From NCBI RefSeq assembly GCF_013836145.1, contig NZ_CP057483.1, forward strand, positions 620,001-684,000: DNA of 64,000 bases, in the 5' to 3' direction. Positions 15,992 through 24,784 of the stretch are shown here, piece by piece. The translations under genes were made by a program, and so were the position numbers. Origin of the DNA: Citrobacter sp. RHB25-C09. Its GTDB lineage: Bacteria > Pseudomonadota > Gammaproteobacteria > Enterobacterales > Enterobacteriaceae. A model generated the notes under the pieces. It had not been told where the DNA came from and made no database searches. It saw only the letters and a program-made list of their open reading frames with translations. Within the stretch, counting starts at the first letter, position 1. Every line of letters begins with the position of its first letter.

Positions 15992-18832
15992 ATGAAGCCG
16001 CTCTCTTCACCGTTACAGCAATACTGGCACACCGTTGTTGAGCGGTTACCAGAAACTTTACCTGAAGCCACGCTTAGCGCTCAGGCGAAGTCAGTGCTTA
16101 CCTTCAGCGATTTTGTCCAGGATGGCATCATTGCCCATCCCGAATGGTTGGCTGAACTGGAAAGCACTCCGCCTCAGGCCGATGAGTGGCAACGTTACGG
16201 CGAATGGTTACAGGCTGCGCTGGCAACGGTGAATGACGAAGCGGCGCTGATGCACACTCTGCGGCTTTTCCGCCGCCGCATAATGGTTCGCATTGCCTGG
16301 GCGCAGACGCTTTCTCTCGTCGAAGATACCGACATTTTGCAGCAGTTGAGTCATCTGGCTGAGACACTGATTATCAGCGCCCGTGACTGGCTGTACGATG
16401 CCTGCTGCCGCGAGTGGGGCACGCCGTGTAACCAGGAGGGGCTTCCTCAGCCATTGCTGATTTTGGGCATGGGGAAGCTGGGCGGCGGCGAGCTGAATTT
16501 TTCCTCCGATATCGATCTCATTTTTGCCTGGCCGGAGCATGGTTCAACCCAGGGCGGGCGACGTGAGCTGGATAATGCGCAGTTCTTCACGCGCATGGGG
16601 CAACGGCTGATCAAAGTCCTGGATCAGCCGACACAGGACGGTTTTGTCTATCGGGTCGATATGCGCCTGCGTCCGTTTGGTGACAGCGGCCCGCTGGTGT
16701 TGAGCTTTGCGGCGCTGGAAGATTATTACCAGGAGCAAGGGCGAGACTGGGAGCGCTACGCGATGGTCAAGGCGCGGATCATGGGTGATACCGATGGCCG
16801 CTATGTCGATGAGCTACGCGCGATGCTGCGCCCGTTCGTTTTCCGCCGCTATATCGACTTCAGCGTGATCCAGTCCCTGCGTAACATGAAGGGGATGATC
16901 GCCCGTGAAGTGCGCCGCCGGGGGCTGAAAGATAACATCAAACTCGGCGCGGGCGGCATTCGCGAAATTGAATTTATTGTGCAGGTGTTCCAGTTAATTC
17001 GCGGTGGGCGCGAGCCGTCGCTACAGTCCCGCTCGTTGCTACCCACTTTAAGCGCGATCGCCGCGCTGCATCTGCTGTCGGAAAGCGACGCCGACGCGTT
17101 ACGCTCGGCTTATCTTTTTCTGCGTCGCCTGGAAAACCTGCTGCAAAGCATCAACGATGAACAAACCCAGACCCTGCCGGGGGATGAGCTAAACCGGGCG
17201 CGACTGGCGTGGGGGATGAACCTCGACAATTGGCAGCAGTTAACCGACGCGCTGGATGTCCACATGGCGAACGTGCGGCGCGTGTTCAACGAACTGATCG
17301 GCGATGACGAAAGCGAAACGCAGGAAGACGCGCTGTCTGAACAGTGGCGCGAGTTGTGGCAGGACGCGTTGCAGGAGGATGATACTCCGGCGGTGCTATC
17401 GCATCTTGCAGATGACGACCGCCTGCGCGTGCTCGCGCTGATTGCCGATTTCCGCAAAGAGCTGGACAAGCGGCCTATAGGCCCGCGCGGTCGCCAGGTG
17501 CTCGATCACCTGATGCCGCATTTGTTAAGCGACGTCTGTTCGCGTCAGGATGCCTCCGTACCGCTGTCGCGCATTACGCCGCTGCTGGTGGGGATTGTCA
17601 CCCGTACCACCTATCTCGAGTTGCTGAGTGAATTCCCCGGCGCGTTAAAGCATCTGATTTCCCTTTGTGCGGCCTCGCCAATGGTTGCAAGTCAGTTGGC
17701 CCGCTATCCGTTATTGTTGGATGAACTTCTCGACCCGAACACGCTGTATCAGCCGACCGCGACCGATGCGTATCGCGATGAGCTGCGGCAGTATCTGCTG
17801 CGCGTGCCGGAAGAGGATGAAGAGCAACAGCTGGAAGCGCTGCGTCAGTTCAAGCAGGCTCAACTGCTGCGCATTGCCGCCGCTGATATCGCCGGCACCT
17901 TGCCGGTGATGAAAGTCAGCGATCATCTGACCTGGCTGGCCGAAGCGATGATCGACGCGGTGGTGCAGCAAGCATGGCTGCAGATGGTGGCGCGCTACGG
18001 ACAGCCGACGCATCTGAGCGAACGGGAAGGGCGCGGATTTGCAGTGGTGGGCTACGGCAAGCTGGGGGGGTGGGAACTGGGTTACAGTTCCGATCTTGAT
18101 TTAATCTTCCTGCATGATTGTCCGGTCGACGTAATGACTGACGGCGATCGTGAAATCGACGGGCGACAGTTTTATCTGCGACTGGCGCAACGCATTATGC
18201 ACCTGTTCAGCACCCGCACCTCCTCCGGCATTCTGTATGAAGTGGATGCGCGTTTGCGTCCTTCCGGCGCGGCGGGCATGCTGGTGACCTCCACCGAGGC
18301 CTTTGCGGATTATCAGAAAAACGAAGCCTGGACGTGGGAGCATCAGGCGCTGGTGCGCGCTCGCGTGGTGTATGGCGACCCGCAGTTGACGTCACAATTT
18401 GATACGGTGCGCCGCGATATTATGACGTTGCCTCGTGACGGAAAAATGTTGCAGACCGATGTGCGCGAAATGCGCGAGAAAATGCGTGCGCATCTGGGAA
18501 ACAAACACCGCGATCGCTTTGATATTAAAGCCGATGAGGGCGGAATTACCGATATCGAATTCATCACGCAGTACCTGGTGCTGCGTTATGCTCATGAAAA
18601 ACCCAAACTGACTCGCTGGTCGGATAATGTACGCATTCTGGAACTGTTAGCGCAGAACGACATTATGGACGAGCAGGAGGCGATGGCGTTGACGCACGCC
18701 TATACCACGCTACGCGATGAGCTGCATCATCTGGCCTTGCAGGAGCAGCCGGGCCATGTGGCGCAAACATGCTTTGAGGCGGAACGCGCACTGGTACGGG
18801 CAAGCTGGCAGAAGTGGCTGGTCGCCGTTTGA
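15992..18832 (+). CDS. glnE: Bifunctional glutamine synthetase adenylyltransferase/deadenylase GlnE
   Basis: Adds AMP to, or removes it from, glutamine synthetase in response to PII state and glutamine, controlling nitrogen assimilation. The 946 aa protein has two nucleotidyltransferase domains with near-duplicate motifs: GMGKLGGGELNFSSDIDL near residue 158 (deadenylylase) and GYGKLGGWELGYSSDLDL near 688 (adenylylase). A helical regulatory linker lies between them. Reads from ygiF and is followed 47 bp later by hldE. Confidence 0.98.
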   Translation: MKPLSSPLQQYWHTVVERLPETLPEATLSAQAKSVLTFSDFVQDGIIAHPEWLAELESTPPQADEWQRYGEWLQAALATVNDEAALMHTLRLFRRRIMVRIAWAQTLSLVEDTDILQQLSHLAETLIISARDWLYDACCREWGTPCNQEGLPQPLLILGMGKLGGGELNFSSDIDLIFAWPEHGSTQGGRRELDNAQFFTRMGQRLIKVLDQPTQDGFVYRVDMRLRPFGDSGPLVLSFAALEDYYQEQGRDWERYAMVKARIMGDTDGRYVDELRAMLRPFVFRRYIDFSVIQSLRNMKGMIAREVRRRGLKDNIKLGAGGIREIEFIVQVFQLIRGGREPSLQSRSLLPTLSAIAALHLLSESDADALRSAYLFLRRLENLLQSINDEQTQTLPGDELNRARLAWGMNLDNWQQLTDALDVHMANVRRVFNELIGDDESETQEDALSEQWRELWQDALQEDDTPAVLSHLADDDRLRVLALIADFRKELDKRPIGPRGRQVLDHLMPHLLSDVCSRQDASVPLSRITPLLVGIVTRTTYLELLSEFPGALKHLISLCAASPMVASQLARYPLLLDELLDPNTLYQPTATDAYRDELRQYLLRVPEEDEEQQLEALRQFKQAQLLRIAAADIAGTLPVMKVSDHLTWLAEAMIDAVVQQAWLQMVARYGQPTHLSEREGRGFAVVGYGKLGGWELGYSSDLDLIFLHDCPVDVMTDGDREIDGRQFYLRLAQRIMHLFSTRTSSGILYEVDARLRPSGAAGMLVTSTEAFADYQKNEAWTWEHQALVRARVVYGDPQLTSQFDTVRRDIMTLPRDGKMLQTDVREMREKMRAHLGNKHRDRFDIKADEGGITDIEFITQYLVLRYAHEKPKLTRWSDNVRILELLAQNDIMDEQEAMALTHAYTTLRDELHHLALQEQPGHVAQTCFEAERALVRASWQKWLVAV

Positions 18833-18879
18833 AGTGTGCTATTATCGCGCGCAAATTTTGAATCTCTCAGGAGACAGGA

Positions 18880-20313
18880 ATGAAAGTAACGCTGCCAGAG
18901 TTTGAACGTGCAGGAGTCTTGGTTGTAGGTGATGTGATGCTGGATCGCTACTGGTACGGGCCAACCAGCCGTATTTCACCAGAAGCGCCAGTCCCTGTGG
19001 TCAAAGTGGATACTATTGAAGAACGTCCGGGTGGCGCGGCGAACGTGGCGATGAACATCGCTTCTCTGGGTGCCAATTCGCGTCTGGTAGGCTTAACCGG
19101 GATTGACGACGCGGCACGTGCGCTTAGCAAAACGCTGGCAGACGTCAACGTGAAGTGCGACTTCGTTTCTGTGCCGACCCATCCAACTATCACCAAGCTG
19201 CGCGTCCTTTCCCGTAACCAACAGCTCATTCGTCTGGATTTTGAAGAAGGCTTTGAGGGCGTGGATCCGCAGCCGATCCATGAGCGTATCAGCCAGGCGC
19301 TGGGGTCGATTGGCGCACTGATCCTCTCCGACTACGCGAAAGGTGCACTGGCAAGCGTTCAGCAGATGATTGCGCTGGCGCGCAAGGCTGGCGTACCGGT
19401 GTTGATCGACCCGAAAGGAACCGATTTTGAACGCTACCGTGGCGCAACGCTGCTGACGCCGAATCTCTCTGAGTTCGAAGCGGTGGCGGGAAAATGCAAA
19501 AGCGAAGAAGAGATTGTTGAGCGCGGCATGAAGCTGATTGCCGATTTCGAATTATCCGCGCTGCTGGTCACGCGCTCTGAGCAGGGTATGACGCTGCTGC
19601 AACCGGGTAAAGCCCCGCTGCATATGCCAACCCAGGCGCAGGAAGTGTATGACGTCACCGGTGCCGGTGACACGGTGATTGGCGTGCTGGCGGCAACGCT
19701 GGCGGCGGGTAATTCGCTGGAAGAAGCCTGCTTCTTCGCGAACGCGGCGGCAGGCGTGGTGGTTGGCAAGCTCGGTACTTCAACCGTTTCACCTATCGAA
19801 CTGGAAAACGCCGTGCGCGGACGTGCGGAAACCGGCTTTGGCGTAATGACCGAAGATGAGCTGAAGCAGGCCGTTGCCAGCGCCCGTAAGCGCGGCGAGA
19901 AGGTGGTGATGACCAACGGCGTGTTCGATATTCTGCATGCGGGCCATGTCTCTTATCTTGCTAACGCGCGTAAGCTGGGCGACCGGCTGATCGTGGCAGT
20001 GAACAGCGACGCGTCGACCAAACGGCTGAAAGGCGAAACGCGTCCGGTGAATCCGCTCGAACAGCGCATGATCGTACTGGGTGCGCTGGAAGCGGTGGAC
20101 TGGGTTGTCTCTTTTGAAGAGGACACGCCGCAGCGTCTGATCGCGGGTGTATTGCCGGATCTGTTGGTGAAAGGGGGAGATTACAAGCCGGAAGATATCG
20201 CGGGCAGCAAAGAGGTTTGGGCCAACGGCGGCGAAGTGCTGGTGCTGAACTTTGAAGATGGTTGCTCGACCACCAATATCATCAAGAAGATCCAGAAAGA
20301 CAGCGATAAATAA
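18880..20313 (+). CDS. hldE: Bifunctional heptose 7-phosphate kinase/heptose 1-phosphate adenylyltransferase HldE
   Basis: Two steps in making ADP-heptose for the LPS inner core. The 477 aa protein has an N-terminal PfkB/ribokinase domain (residues 1 to about 318; GGAANVAMNIA, and DVTGAGDTVIG near 260) and a C-terminal cytidylyltransferase-like domain with HAGH near 353 and the TNGVFDILH start. Sequence ends SCSTTNIIKKIQ. Last gene of the ygiF-glnE-hldE run. A REP pair follows. Confidence 0.98.
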   Translation: MKVTLPEFERAGVLVVGDVMLDRYWYGPTSRISPEAPVPVVKVDTIEERPGGAANVAMNIASLGANSRLVGLTGIDDAARALSKTLADVNVKCDFVSVPTHPTITKLRVLSRNQQLIRLDFEEGFEGVDPQPIHERISQALGSIGALILSDYAKGALASVQQMIALARKAGVPVLIDPKGTDFERYRGATLLTPNLSEFEAVAGKCKSEEEIVERGMKLIADFELSALLVTRSEQGMTLLQPGKAPLHMPTQAQEVYDVTGAGDTVIGVLAATLAAGNSLEEACFFANAAAGVVVGKLGTSTVSPIELENAVRGRAETGFGVMTEDELKQAVASARKRGEKVVMTNGVFDILHAGHVSYLANARKLGDRLIVAVNSDASTKRLKGETRPVNPLEQRMIVLGALEAVDWVVSFEEDTPQRLIAGVLPDLLVKGGDYKPEDIAGSKEVWANGGEVLVLNFEDGCSTTNIIKKIQKDSDK

Positions 20314-20326
20314 GCGCCCGGTAAAG

Positions 20327-20406
20327 TGCCGGATGGCGGTGTAAACACCTTATCCGGCCTACAGGCATTTGCTTCGTAGGCCTGATAAGCGTAGCGCCAT
20401 CAGGCA
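20327..20406. repeat. REP/BIME element
   Basis: Inverted REP pair (TGCCGGATGGCGG with TTATCCGGCCTAC, and GTAGGCCTGATAAGCG with CGCCATCAGGCA) between hldE and the yqiK remnant. Confidence 0.85.
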
Positions 20407-20413
20407 TCCGGTA

Positions 20414-20845
20414 TTAAATTTCTTCAGGCTTCAGCTCATCTTCCGACTCGCTTTCGCTAATCATTTTCAGCGGCTCTGCCAGTGCTGACAGTGAACCGCC
20501 GGAATGATCTTAATGCCGTCGATCGACTTCATCGGCTCAACGGACTTCTCAATAACCGCAGGCAGAGACTGCAACAGGGCCAGTTTAAACTTCAGAGTGG
20601 TTTGCTCATTAGAGAGTACGTTGGCGCGCTGTGCTTCAGCTTTCGCCAGTTCGACGATAGCAGCCGCCTGTTGCTCAGCCGCTTCTTTCTCAGCTTTGGC
20701 ACGCACGGTCAGTTCAACCGCTTTGGTTTCCGCATCCTGAATCTGGCGCTCAGCAAGGATACGGGTTTGTTCAGCTTCACGGTGACGTTCGGCCTCAAAC
20801 GCCGCGATTTTCGCATTCTGCTCGGCGGTGCGGGTTTTCACCTGC
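20414..20845 (-). pseudogene. yqiK: yqiK remnant (flotillin-like protein, internally deleted)
   Basis: An open frame (residues TAEQNAKIAAFEAER through EQTTLKFKLALLQSLP to DGIKII) matches the Ala/Glu-rich coiled-coil tail of YqiK, a flotillin/SPFH-like inner-membrane protein. The SPFH half is absent. After IKII the frame jumps. A second reading, GGSLSALAEPLKMISESE to a stop at 20414, looks like the true YqiK C-terminus in another frame, so a further deletion or frameshift lies near 20500. It lies on the strand and side of hldE where E. coli has intact yqiK. Confidence 0.8.
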
Positions 20846-20861
20846 TGTTATCCTGTGGCAG

Positions 20862-21119
20862 CCATTTCCATTGTAATGCACAGCAAACACGGAGAGGATG
20901 AAGCAGAGCGGGCCAGGCAGGAAATTGCTCAGCGGGGCTTGCCACAACGCGATCCAGCCATGCTGGATAAGAATGCCAAAAAGACCGAAATAACCGGCGA
21001 GCAGACAAAGCACGATCAGCGCGGGAATGCGCCCGATATTGAGGTAATGCAGCGCTTGCCCGATATTACCGGAAGAAAGGGAATCGTAATGGTCGAAATG
21101 GGCATCAAGGGCGGCGGTA
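20862..21119 (-). pseudogene. yqiJ: yqiJ remnant (OB-fold membrane protein, both ends missing)
   Basis: Translation on the minus strand gives ALDAHFDHYDS, QALHYLNIGRIPALIVLCL, GYFGLFGILIQH and FAVHYNGN, which align to the middle of E. coli YqiJ (an inner-membrane protein of about 209 aa partnered with YqiK). There is no N-terminal start and the C-terminal OB-fold part is gone. The fragment is joined directly to yqiK coiled-coil sequence, so one deletion spans the yqiJ-yqiK border. Confidence 0.8.
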
Positions 21120-21140
21120 AGAAAGGAATAAATTGGCGAT

Positions 21141-21171
21141 GAAAAATAGCCACGGGCCTTGCGGCCCGTGG
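21141..21171 (-). terminator. Terminator of ubiK
   Basis: Perfect 9-bp stem CCACGGGCC / GGCCCGTGG with a 4-base loop, followed on the minus strand by CTATTTTTC. Confidence 0.85.
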
Positions 21172-21175
21172 ATGA

Positions 21176-21472
21176 TTACTCTTGTGATTCTACCGGCGGG
21201 ATGGCAGGCGCGGGTTTAACGGCTTCGCTACCCTGACGTGCTTCCAGTTCACTGAGACGCTGTTCCAGCAGCGCCAGCTTTTCGCGGGTGCGCAGCAGGA
21301 CCTGCGTCTGCACATCAAACTCTTCGCGGCTCACCAAGTCGAGACGCGTCAACTGCGACTGCAACGTTTGACGGATTTTCTTCTCGACATCTTCCCCGAA
21401 CTCGCGGATCCCTTTCGGCATCGACTCATGAACCTGGCGAGCAATTTGCTCAATTTTTTTCGGGTCAATCAT
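21176..21472 (-). CDS. ubiK: Ubiquinone biosynthesis accessory factor UbiK
   Basis: Accessory factor for aerobic ubiquinone synthesis that binds the lipid carrier UbiJ (formerly YqiC, BMFP family). From the ATG at 21472 it is 98 aa; the longer frame adds 38 unsupported residues. It begins MIDPKKIEQIARQVHES, has an amphipathic helix, then a trimerising coiled coil LLRTREKLALLEQRLSELEA and a Pro-rich tail. Divergent from ribB across the FMN riboswitch. Confidence 0.94.
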   Translation of the reverse strand: MIDPKKIEQIARQVHESMPKGIREFGEDVEKKIRQTLQSQLTRLDLVSREEFDVQTQVLLRTREKLALLEQRLSELEARQGSEAVKPAPAIPPVESQE

Positions 21473-21607
21473 AGTGGTTTCCCTGAACTGGTAAGTGTTA
21501 ATGCCCATTGTAGTGCGATATGCGCAAGGCATAAACCAGAATTGTGTGAAGCTTATGCAGGCAAAGGCGTTGATGAAGGTAATCAATAGCGTTATAGTTA
21601 ACCCGCT

Positions 21608-21751
21608 TATTCTCAGGGCGGGGCGAAATTCCCCACCGGCGGTAAATCAGCTTGATGCTGAAAGCCCGCGAGCGCTTCGGATGCAAATCTGAAGGTCAGC
21701 AGATCCGGTGTAATTCCGGGGCCGACGGTTAGAGTCCGGATGGGAGAGAGT
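21608..21751 (+). promoter_or_regulatory. FMN riboswitch (RFN element) of ribB
   Basis: Conserved blocks TCTCAGGGCGGGGCGAAATT, CCCCACCGGCGGTAAA, AGCCCGCGAGCG, GGTCAGCAGATCCGGTG, TTCCGGGGCCGACGG and AGTCCGGATGGGAGAGAGTA appear in order. It ends about 110 bp before ribB and should lower ribB expression when FMN is plentiful. The E. coli equivalent is seen as the sroG transcript. Confidence 0.96.
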
Positions 21752-21861
21752 AACGATTCTGTCGGGCATGGACCCGCTCACGTTATTTTTTTAGCCGCTT
21801 GTCGGCACTCCTAAGACTGCCCTGATTCTGGTAACCATAATTTTAGTGAGGTTTTTTTACC

Positions 21862-22515
21862 ATGAATCAGACGCTACTTTCCTCTTTTGGTACGCCTTTT
21901 GAACGTGTCGAACACGCTCTGTCTGCGTTGCGCGAAGGCCGCGGTGTGATGGTGCTGGACGATGAAGATCGTGAAAACGAAGGCGATATGATTTTCCCCG
22001 CAGAAACCATGACCGTTGAACAGATGGCACTGACTATCCGTCACGGTAGCGGTATTGTCTGCCTGTGCATTACCGAAGATCGTCGTAAACAACTCGATCT
22101 GCCGATGATGGTGGAAAATAACACCAGCGCCTATGGTACCGGTTTTACCGTGACCATTGAGGCGGCTGAAGGCGTGACCACCGGCGTTTCCGCCGCTGAT
22201 CGCATAACGACCGTTCGTGCGGCCATTGCCGACGGCGCGAAACCTTCCGATCTGAACCGTCCGGGACACGTCTTCCCGCTGCGCGCTCAGCCGGGCGGTG
22301 TTTTGACCCGTGGTGGGCACACCGAAGCGACCATCGATCTGGTGACGCTGGCAGGTTTCAAACCGGCAGGCGTGCTGTGTGAACTGACCAATGACGATGG
22401 CAGCATGGCGCGCGCGCCAGAGTGCATCGCGTTTGCGGGCAAACATAACATGGCCGTTGTTACGATCGAAGACCTGGTGGCCTACCGCCAGGCTCACGAG
22501 CGTAAAGCCAGTTAA
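21862..22515 (+). CDS. ribB: 3,4-dihydroxy-2-butanone-4-phosphate synthase RibB
   Basis: Converts ribulose 5-phosphate to the four-carbon precursor of riboflavin plus formate. It is 217 aa, monofunctional and of enterobacterial length. Active-site features are DDEDRENEGD near residue 34 (acidic metal loop), the YGTGFTVTIEA segment, and RGGHTEATIDL near 150. AGTGAGG precedes the start. Controlled by the upstream FMN riboswitch. Confidence 0.98.
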   Translation: MNQTLLSSFGTPFERVEHALSALREGRGVMVLDDEDRENEGDMIFPAETMTVEQMALTIRHGSGIVCLCITEDRRKQLDLPMMVENNTSAYGTGFTVTIEAAEGVTTGVSAADRITTVRAAIADGAKPSDLNRPGHVFPLRAQPGGVLTRGGHTEATIDLVTLAGFKPAGVLCELTNDDGSMARAPECIAFAGKHNMAVVTIEDLVAYRQAHERKAS

Positions 22516-22528
22516 GACGCTGTACTCT

Positions 22529-22575
22529 CTTATCGGGTCTACTCCCTAAGGTGCTAAACCTGTAGACCCGATAAG
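22529..22575. repeat. Perfect 14-bp inverted repeat after ribB
   Basis: CTTATCGGGTCTAC at 22529-22542 pairs exactly with GTAGACCCGATAAG at 22562-22575, with a 19-base loop. There is no U tract, so it may be a REP-type element or an mRNA 3' stabiliser rather than a terminator. Confidence 0.7.
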
Positions 22576-22783
22576 CCGACGCGCTCACAGACGGTAGCGT
22601 CATTTATCCTGTCAGTTTAACTTTTCAAACATCCATCTGTTTAATAAACGCCCAACCTTTTTCTCTATGATCGAAATCATACTTTCGATTTCATACTGTG
22701 CCAGTATATAAAACTAACCCGATAGGGGTACGGCATGTTTTGATGCTATATATTTGTTAACGTTACGCTTTAAGGTTAAAAGG

Positions 22784-22960
22784 ATGTTTATTGCCTGGTA
22801 TTGGATTGTTTTAATTGTTCTGGTGGTTGCGGCGTATATTTGCCATATGAAGCGCTGCTGTAAGGCGTTTCGCCAGGACAGAGATGCGCTGATGGAAATC
22901 CGTAATAAATTACTTCGTCGTCATGATGAAGCGCGCGTTATGCGCAAAGAGCAGGAATAA
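22784..22960 (+). CDS. Small single-span membrane protein, unknown
   Basis: I do not recognise this 58 aa product. From the ATG at 22784 (TAAGG lies 10 bases upstream) it reads MFIAWYWIVLIVLVVAAYIC, one membrane span, then a basic and acidic helix with KRCC, RNKLLRRHDEARVM and MRKEQE. An in-frame start at 22754 adds 10 residues without a better ribosome site. It converges on zupT. The 268-bp gap before it has no other ORF but ends in a promoter-like AT-rich stretch. It looks translated, with function unknown. Confidence 0.6.
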   Translation: MFIAWYWIVLIVLVVAAYICHMKRCCKAFRQDRDALMEIRNKLLRRHDEARVMRKEQE

Positions 22961-22979
22961 CAGTTTCCTGCTCTTTTTG

Positions 22980-23753
22980 TCAGCCAATTCCCATTGTCTG
23001 AAGTAAGACCAGACTTAACCCCATCACAGACATGCCGCAAAGAACGCCATAGCTGGGGTTGTTGTTCGGATCGATCTCTTTCGCCAGCGGCATCAGTTCA
23101 TCAACCGATAGCGCCACCATAATTCCGGCAACGGCCGCCATAATAGCCGCCATAACCACCGGAGAAATCAGGCTACCCAGAATCAACCACGCCAGCACGC
23201 CGCCCAGGATTTCCGCCATGCCGGAAATGCCCGCCCAGAAGATGGCCGTACGCTTAGAGCCGGTTGCGGCGTACACCGGACCGGCGACCGCTAAACCTTC
23301 TGGAATGTTGTGCAAGGCAACCGCCAGCGCAATACCAAACCCGAGTTCCAGGTTGCTACTGGCGGTGACGTAGGTCGCAACCCCTTCCGGGAAGTTGTGC
23401 AAACTGATGCCGAGCGTCAGTAAAACAGCGGTACGTTTAATATTGCGCGGCATCGGCGCAACGGTTTTTTGCATCAAATCCTGTGGGTGTGCGTGGGGCA
23501 GCATACGGTCAAGGCCAAAGTACCCCAGAAGGCCAAATACGAACATGCCGTAGCCCAGAACCGGCGACATACCTTCTGTTCGCAGCGCGGCAGGCAGCAT
23601 TTCCATCAGCGAGATGAGTAACATGATCCCGGCAGCAAAGCCCAGTGAGAAGGCCAGCACACGGTTAGATGGCTTTTGACCAAGTACACCAAGGATCGCG
23701 CCGATGAAGGTCGCAGCACCTGCCAGTATGGTCAGAATCAAGGGGACTGACAT
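22980..23753 (-). CDS. zupT: Zinc/iron transporter ZupT (ZIP family)
   Basis: Inner-membrane importer of zinc, also able to take up iron, manganese and cobalt. The 257 aa protein has eight hydrophobic spans and the metal-binding ZIP signatures HNFPEGVATY near residue 120 and HNIPEGLAVA near 150. AGGAGAGG precedes the start. Confidence 0.96.
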   Translation of the reverse strand: MSVPLILTILAGAATFIGAILGVLGQKPSNRVLAFSLGFAAGIMLLISLMEMLPAALRTEGMSPVLGYGMFVFGLLGYFGLDRMLPHAHPQDLMQKTVAPMPRNIKRTAVLLTLGISLHNFPEGVATYVTASSNLELGFGIALAVALHNIPEGLAVAGPVYAATGSKRTAIFWAGISGMAEILGGVLAWLILGSLISPVVMAAIMAAVAGIMVALSVDELMPLAKEIDPNNNPSYGVLCGMSVMGLSLVLLQTMGIG

Positions 23754-23765
23754 TCACCTCTCCTC

Positions 23766-23786
23766 GTGATAATAATTCTCATTTAT
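23766..23786. promoter_or_regulatory. Possible metal-regulator box upstream of zupT
   Basis: GTGATAATAATTCTCATTTAT just before zupT resembles a degenerate Fur 19-mer. It could also be a chance match in an AT-rich spacer. Confidence 0.3.
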
Positions 23787-23949
23787 ATTAATAATTCATT
23801 GCCAGCAAAGCGAGTGTGATCGTTTTGCTTTACACATTTCTTACATTCAAATTTCCTGATGATGATCATCATGCTTATCTGCGTTCATCTTTTGCGGGTT
23901 GCGCGTAATGTAGAACCATTGCATTGACACCCTATTTAAGGATATCACC

Positions 23950-24738
23950 ATGACTCATTCTCGTATGCCAGCATTGTTTTTGGGACACGGCAGTCCGATG
24001 AACGTTCTCGAAGATAACCAGTATACCCGCGCCTGGCAGCAATTGGGGGAGGCATTGCCGCGTCCAAAAGCGATCGTCGTGGTATCTGCACACTGGTTTA
24101 CGCGCGGGACGGGCGTTACGGCGATGGAAGCGCCAAAAACGATCCATGATTTTGGTGGTTTTCCGCAGGCGTTGTATGACACCCACTATCCGGCACCCGG
24201 TTCCCCTGAATTAGCGCAACAGCTGGTCGATCTCCTGTCGCCGGTTCCTGTAACGCTTGATACAGAGGCGTGGGGGTTTGATCACGGCTCGTGGGGCGTG
24301 CTGATCAAGATGTACCCGAACGCGGATATTCCAATGGTGCAGTTAAGTATCGACAGCACCAAACCGCCGGCCTGGCATCTTGAAATTGGCCGCAAGCTGG
24401 CTGCGCTACGGGATCAGGGCATTATGCTGGTGGCCAGCGGTAACGTGGTGCATAACCTGCGTACCGTGCGTTGGCATGGTGATAACTCACCGTACCCATG
24501 GGCCACGTCCTTCAATGATTTTGTAAAAGCGAACCTGACCTGGCAGGGGCCGGTGGAGCAGCATCCGTTGGTGAATTATCTTGATCATGAAGGTGGTTCG
24601 TTGTCGAACCCGACGCCGGATCACTATCTGCCACTGCTGTACGTGCTGGGCGCATGGGATGGCAAAGAGCCTGTTACGATCCCGGTGGAAGGCATTGAGA
24701 TGGGCAGTCTGAGTATGCTGTCAGTCCAGGTGGGGTAA
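23950..24738 (+). CDS. ygiD: 4,5-DOPA dioxygenase extradiol YgiD
   Basis: Zinc-dependent extradiol ring-cleaving dioxygenase of the LigB-like DODA class; the E. coli enzyme cleaves L-DOPA. It is 262 aa. Metal-ligand histidines are visible in LFLGHGSPMN (near residue 13), VVSAHWF (near 47), FDHGSWG (near 113) and the C-terminal NYLDHEGG region. The physiological substrate is uncertain. Single gene, with a REP at its end. Confidence 0.94.
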   Translation: MTHSRMPALFLGHGSPMNVLEDNQYTRAWQQLGEALPRPKAIVVVSAHWFTRGTGVTAMEAPKTIHDFGGFPQALYDTHYPAPGSPELAQQLVDLLSPVPVTLDTEAWGFDHGSWGVLIKMYPNADIPMVQLSIDSTKPPAWHLEIGRKLAALRDQGIMLVASGNVVHNLRTVRWHGDNSPYPWATSFNDFVKANLTWQGPVEQHPLVNYLDHEGGSLSNPTPDHYLPLLYVLGAWDGKEPVTIPVEGIEMGSLSMLSVQVG

Positions 24739-24747
24739 GAAAAGGTA

Positions 24748-24777
24748 TGCCGGGTAAGGCGAAACCGCCACCCGGCA
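24748..24777. repeat. REP element
   Basis: Single hairpin TGCCGGGTAAGGCG / CGCCACCCGGCA between convergent ygiD and ygiC. Confidence 0.8.
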
Positions 24778-24784
24778 CTCCCTG

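Noticed and set aside
20300..20470. Search for Sib/Ibs type I toxin-antitoxin pairs near hldE, recalled from E. coli
   Set aside because: No Ibs-like hydrophobic peptide or repeat pair was visible; only a REP pair is present.
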